From Companilactobacillus kimchii DSM 13961 = JCM 10707 (GTDB lineage Bacteria; Bacillota; Bacilli; Lactobacillales; Lactobacillaceae): a stretch of 64,000 bases of DNA. Within the stretch, counting starts at the first letter, position 1, and every line of letters starts with the position of its first letter. The notes beneath the pieces were generated by a model. That model ran no database searches and was not told the origin of the DNA. It was given only the letters and a program-made list of their open reading frames with translations. A program made the position numbers and the translations under genes. The stretch spans positions 62,001-126,000 of the forward strand of contig NZ_AZDH01000006.1 in the NCBI RefSeq assembly GCF_001435445.1. Reading direction: 5' to 3'. Positions 63,087-64,000 of this stretch are shown one piece after another.

Positions 63087-63137
63087 AAAGACATTCATAT
63101 TACCTATCAATACTTGGTAAATATGAACGTCTTTTTA
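63087..63137. terminator. Terminator of the 63150 surface protein gene
   Basis: Long inverted repeat (AAAAAGACATTCATATTACC ... GGTAAATATGAACGTCTTTTT), the T-run facing the msmK side. Confidence 0.8.
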
Positions 63138-63149
63138 TTTGGATCATGT

Positions 63150-64000
63150 TTATACACTATCGCTAATTTCCCAGCTAAGAGTTGTCTTGTACGTTCCGGC
63201 TTTATTCATTTGAGAATTCATATATAATAAAATTCCTTCGTCTCGACTCCAACCTTGTGAATTCAAAGTCTCATCATTTTCAGTTTGATAAATCGAAGTC
63301 GGATTGTCCAACAGGTCATAGAAATTTTTACCATTATAAAATCTTAAATGACCTGATAATACGTCAGAATTTTCATTAGTAAATTCACCTACTTGCTCAA
63401 CACTCAAAGTTACTGGTTTCTTATTTCTTCTTGTATCCTCAATATCAACGATATTGTTAGGTAAATTCAGTTCATCTTGGCGATTCAAGATTCCTTCAGA
63501 CATAACAGAATTTAATGTTCCATAGTCGATATCGTTTGCCTTCTTTATTGCTACGGCGTCTAAAGTATAGTTGATTACATTCTGATTACCTATCTTCTGA
63601 TAGGAAACTCCATCGTCATCCTTCCCGCTGATATAAGGAATTGAACTAAAGCTATCTTTTTTATCTATTCCCGCTACTTCGGTTTCAACATCAACCGTAT
63701 GACTTTCGTTAATGTCAAAATTCAAATTTGAAACGATCAAATCAGTTGCATCGGTTGTTGAATTTTTCGACAATTCATAATTGTCAGTTTCTACACCATC
63801 AACTTTAACTGACTTAATAGTCGTTCCATTTCTCAATGGCAAAGTATACTTGGCATCATTTAAACGCCCACCCGAGGTATTATTTTCTAAGGTATCGTGA
63901 TAGGTTATCTGATCGCCATTGTTTACACCAAACAACATATTTTCTGTGTTTGTACCATCATTATACGTACTATTTTTCATAGTATTAGTAATAGAAATAT
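63150..64000 (-). CDS. Surface protein, C-terminal part only (WxL-like end); 5' end outside the window
   Basis: The frame stays open to the right edge (ISITNTMKNSTYNDGTNTENM), so the gene begins beyond base 64000 and the ATG at 63980 is internal. The visible 283 residues contain an Ig/DUF11-like module (GDQITYHDTLENN ... LNFDINESHTVDVETEVAGI) and a C-terminal domain DIDYGTLNSVM ... WSRDEGILLYMNSQMNKAGTYKTTLSWEISDSV that matches the end of the BspA-like protein at 31153. No LPxTG. It probably binds the wall non-covalently. Confidence 0.82.
   Translation of the reverse strand, partial: ISITNTMKNSTYNDGTNTENMLFGVNNGDQITYHDTLENNTSGGRLNDAKYTLPLRNGTTIKSVKVDGVETDNYELSKNSTTDATDLIVSNLNFDINESHTVDVETEVAGIDKKDSFSSIPYISGKDDDGVSYQKIGNQNVINYTLDAVAIKKANDIDYGTLNSVMSEGILNRQDELNLPNNIVDIEDTRRNKKPVTLSVEQVGEFTNENSDVLSGHLRFYNGKNFYDLLDNPTSIYQTENDETLNSQGWSRDEGILLYMNSQMNKAGTYKTTLSWEISDSV

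Overview
The window is a stretch of low-GC Firmicute chromosome, most likely from a Lactobacillaceae species. Signs are a monomeric class II ribonucleotide reductase with its C-terminal CxxxxC, a SecA without the zinc-binding tail, a CopY/CopB copper operon, WxL-like/BspA surface proteins, frequent TTG starts, and the gene orders ftsK-yfmF-yfmH-ymfI-rodZ-pgsA-cinA-recA-rny and spxH-coiA-mecA-spx. A Companilactobacillus-like species is my best guess from gene content only. No rRNA, tRNA, CRISPR array, prophage or complete insertion sequence was seen.

Layout. 1-4.1 kb: prfB (cut by the left edge, with its programmed frameshift), secA and hpf. 4.1-6.8 kb: comFC-comFA, with yigZ divergent. 6.8-12.9 kb: a membrane XRE regulator, tagO, rny, recA, cinA, pgsA. 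13-19.6 kb: rodZ, ymfI, yfmH, yfmF, ftsK. 19.6-24.8 kb: a DUF1149 protein, trmL behind a structured leader, an AI-2E-family permease, a lactonase, uppP, cutC. 24.8-31 kb: mgtE, rluD-like, nadK, relQ, then spxH, coiA, mecA. 31.1-33.8 kb: a BspA-type surface protein sits between mecA and spx. 34.6-40.3 kb: an MBL-fold hydrolase, a TraP-like small protein and a Bce-type ABC/two-component module. 40.5-46.3 kb: an M20 peptidase, an orphan antitoxin, copYB, and a HTH/DUF2975 pair next to palindromic repeats. 46.5-52.1 kb: nrdJ with NrdR boxes, a GT39-like membrane protein, a 49-residue DUF2442-like protein, a small membrane protein and a lipoprotein. 52.2-56.7 kb: ptsHI and divergent clpE. 56.9-64 kb: nitroreductase plus TetR, a PepSY lipoprotein, a GH84 hexosaminidase, a PucR/CdaR-type regulator, a MsmK-type ATPase and the C-terminus of a second surface protein.

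How the genes fit together. Two themes stand out. The first is natural competence and its proteolytic control: comFA/comFC, coiA, cinA-recA, the adapters mecA and spxH, the ClpXP substrate spx, and clpE. The transcription units of comFA, coiA and cinA share the motif TACGTAATTT just upstream of their starts. This looks like a competence sigma-factor box, and comFA has no Shine-Dalgarno, as if leaderless. The second theme is readable cis-regulation: cre sites at hpf, ptsH and msmK; a CIRCE element on the clpE promoter; two NrdR boxes 32 bp apart on the nrdJ promoter; cop boxes at copY; twin TetR operators; a promoter-leader-terminator unit upstream of trmL; and a possible leader peptide upstream of secA.
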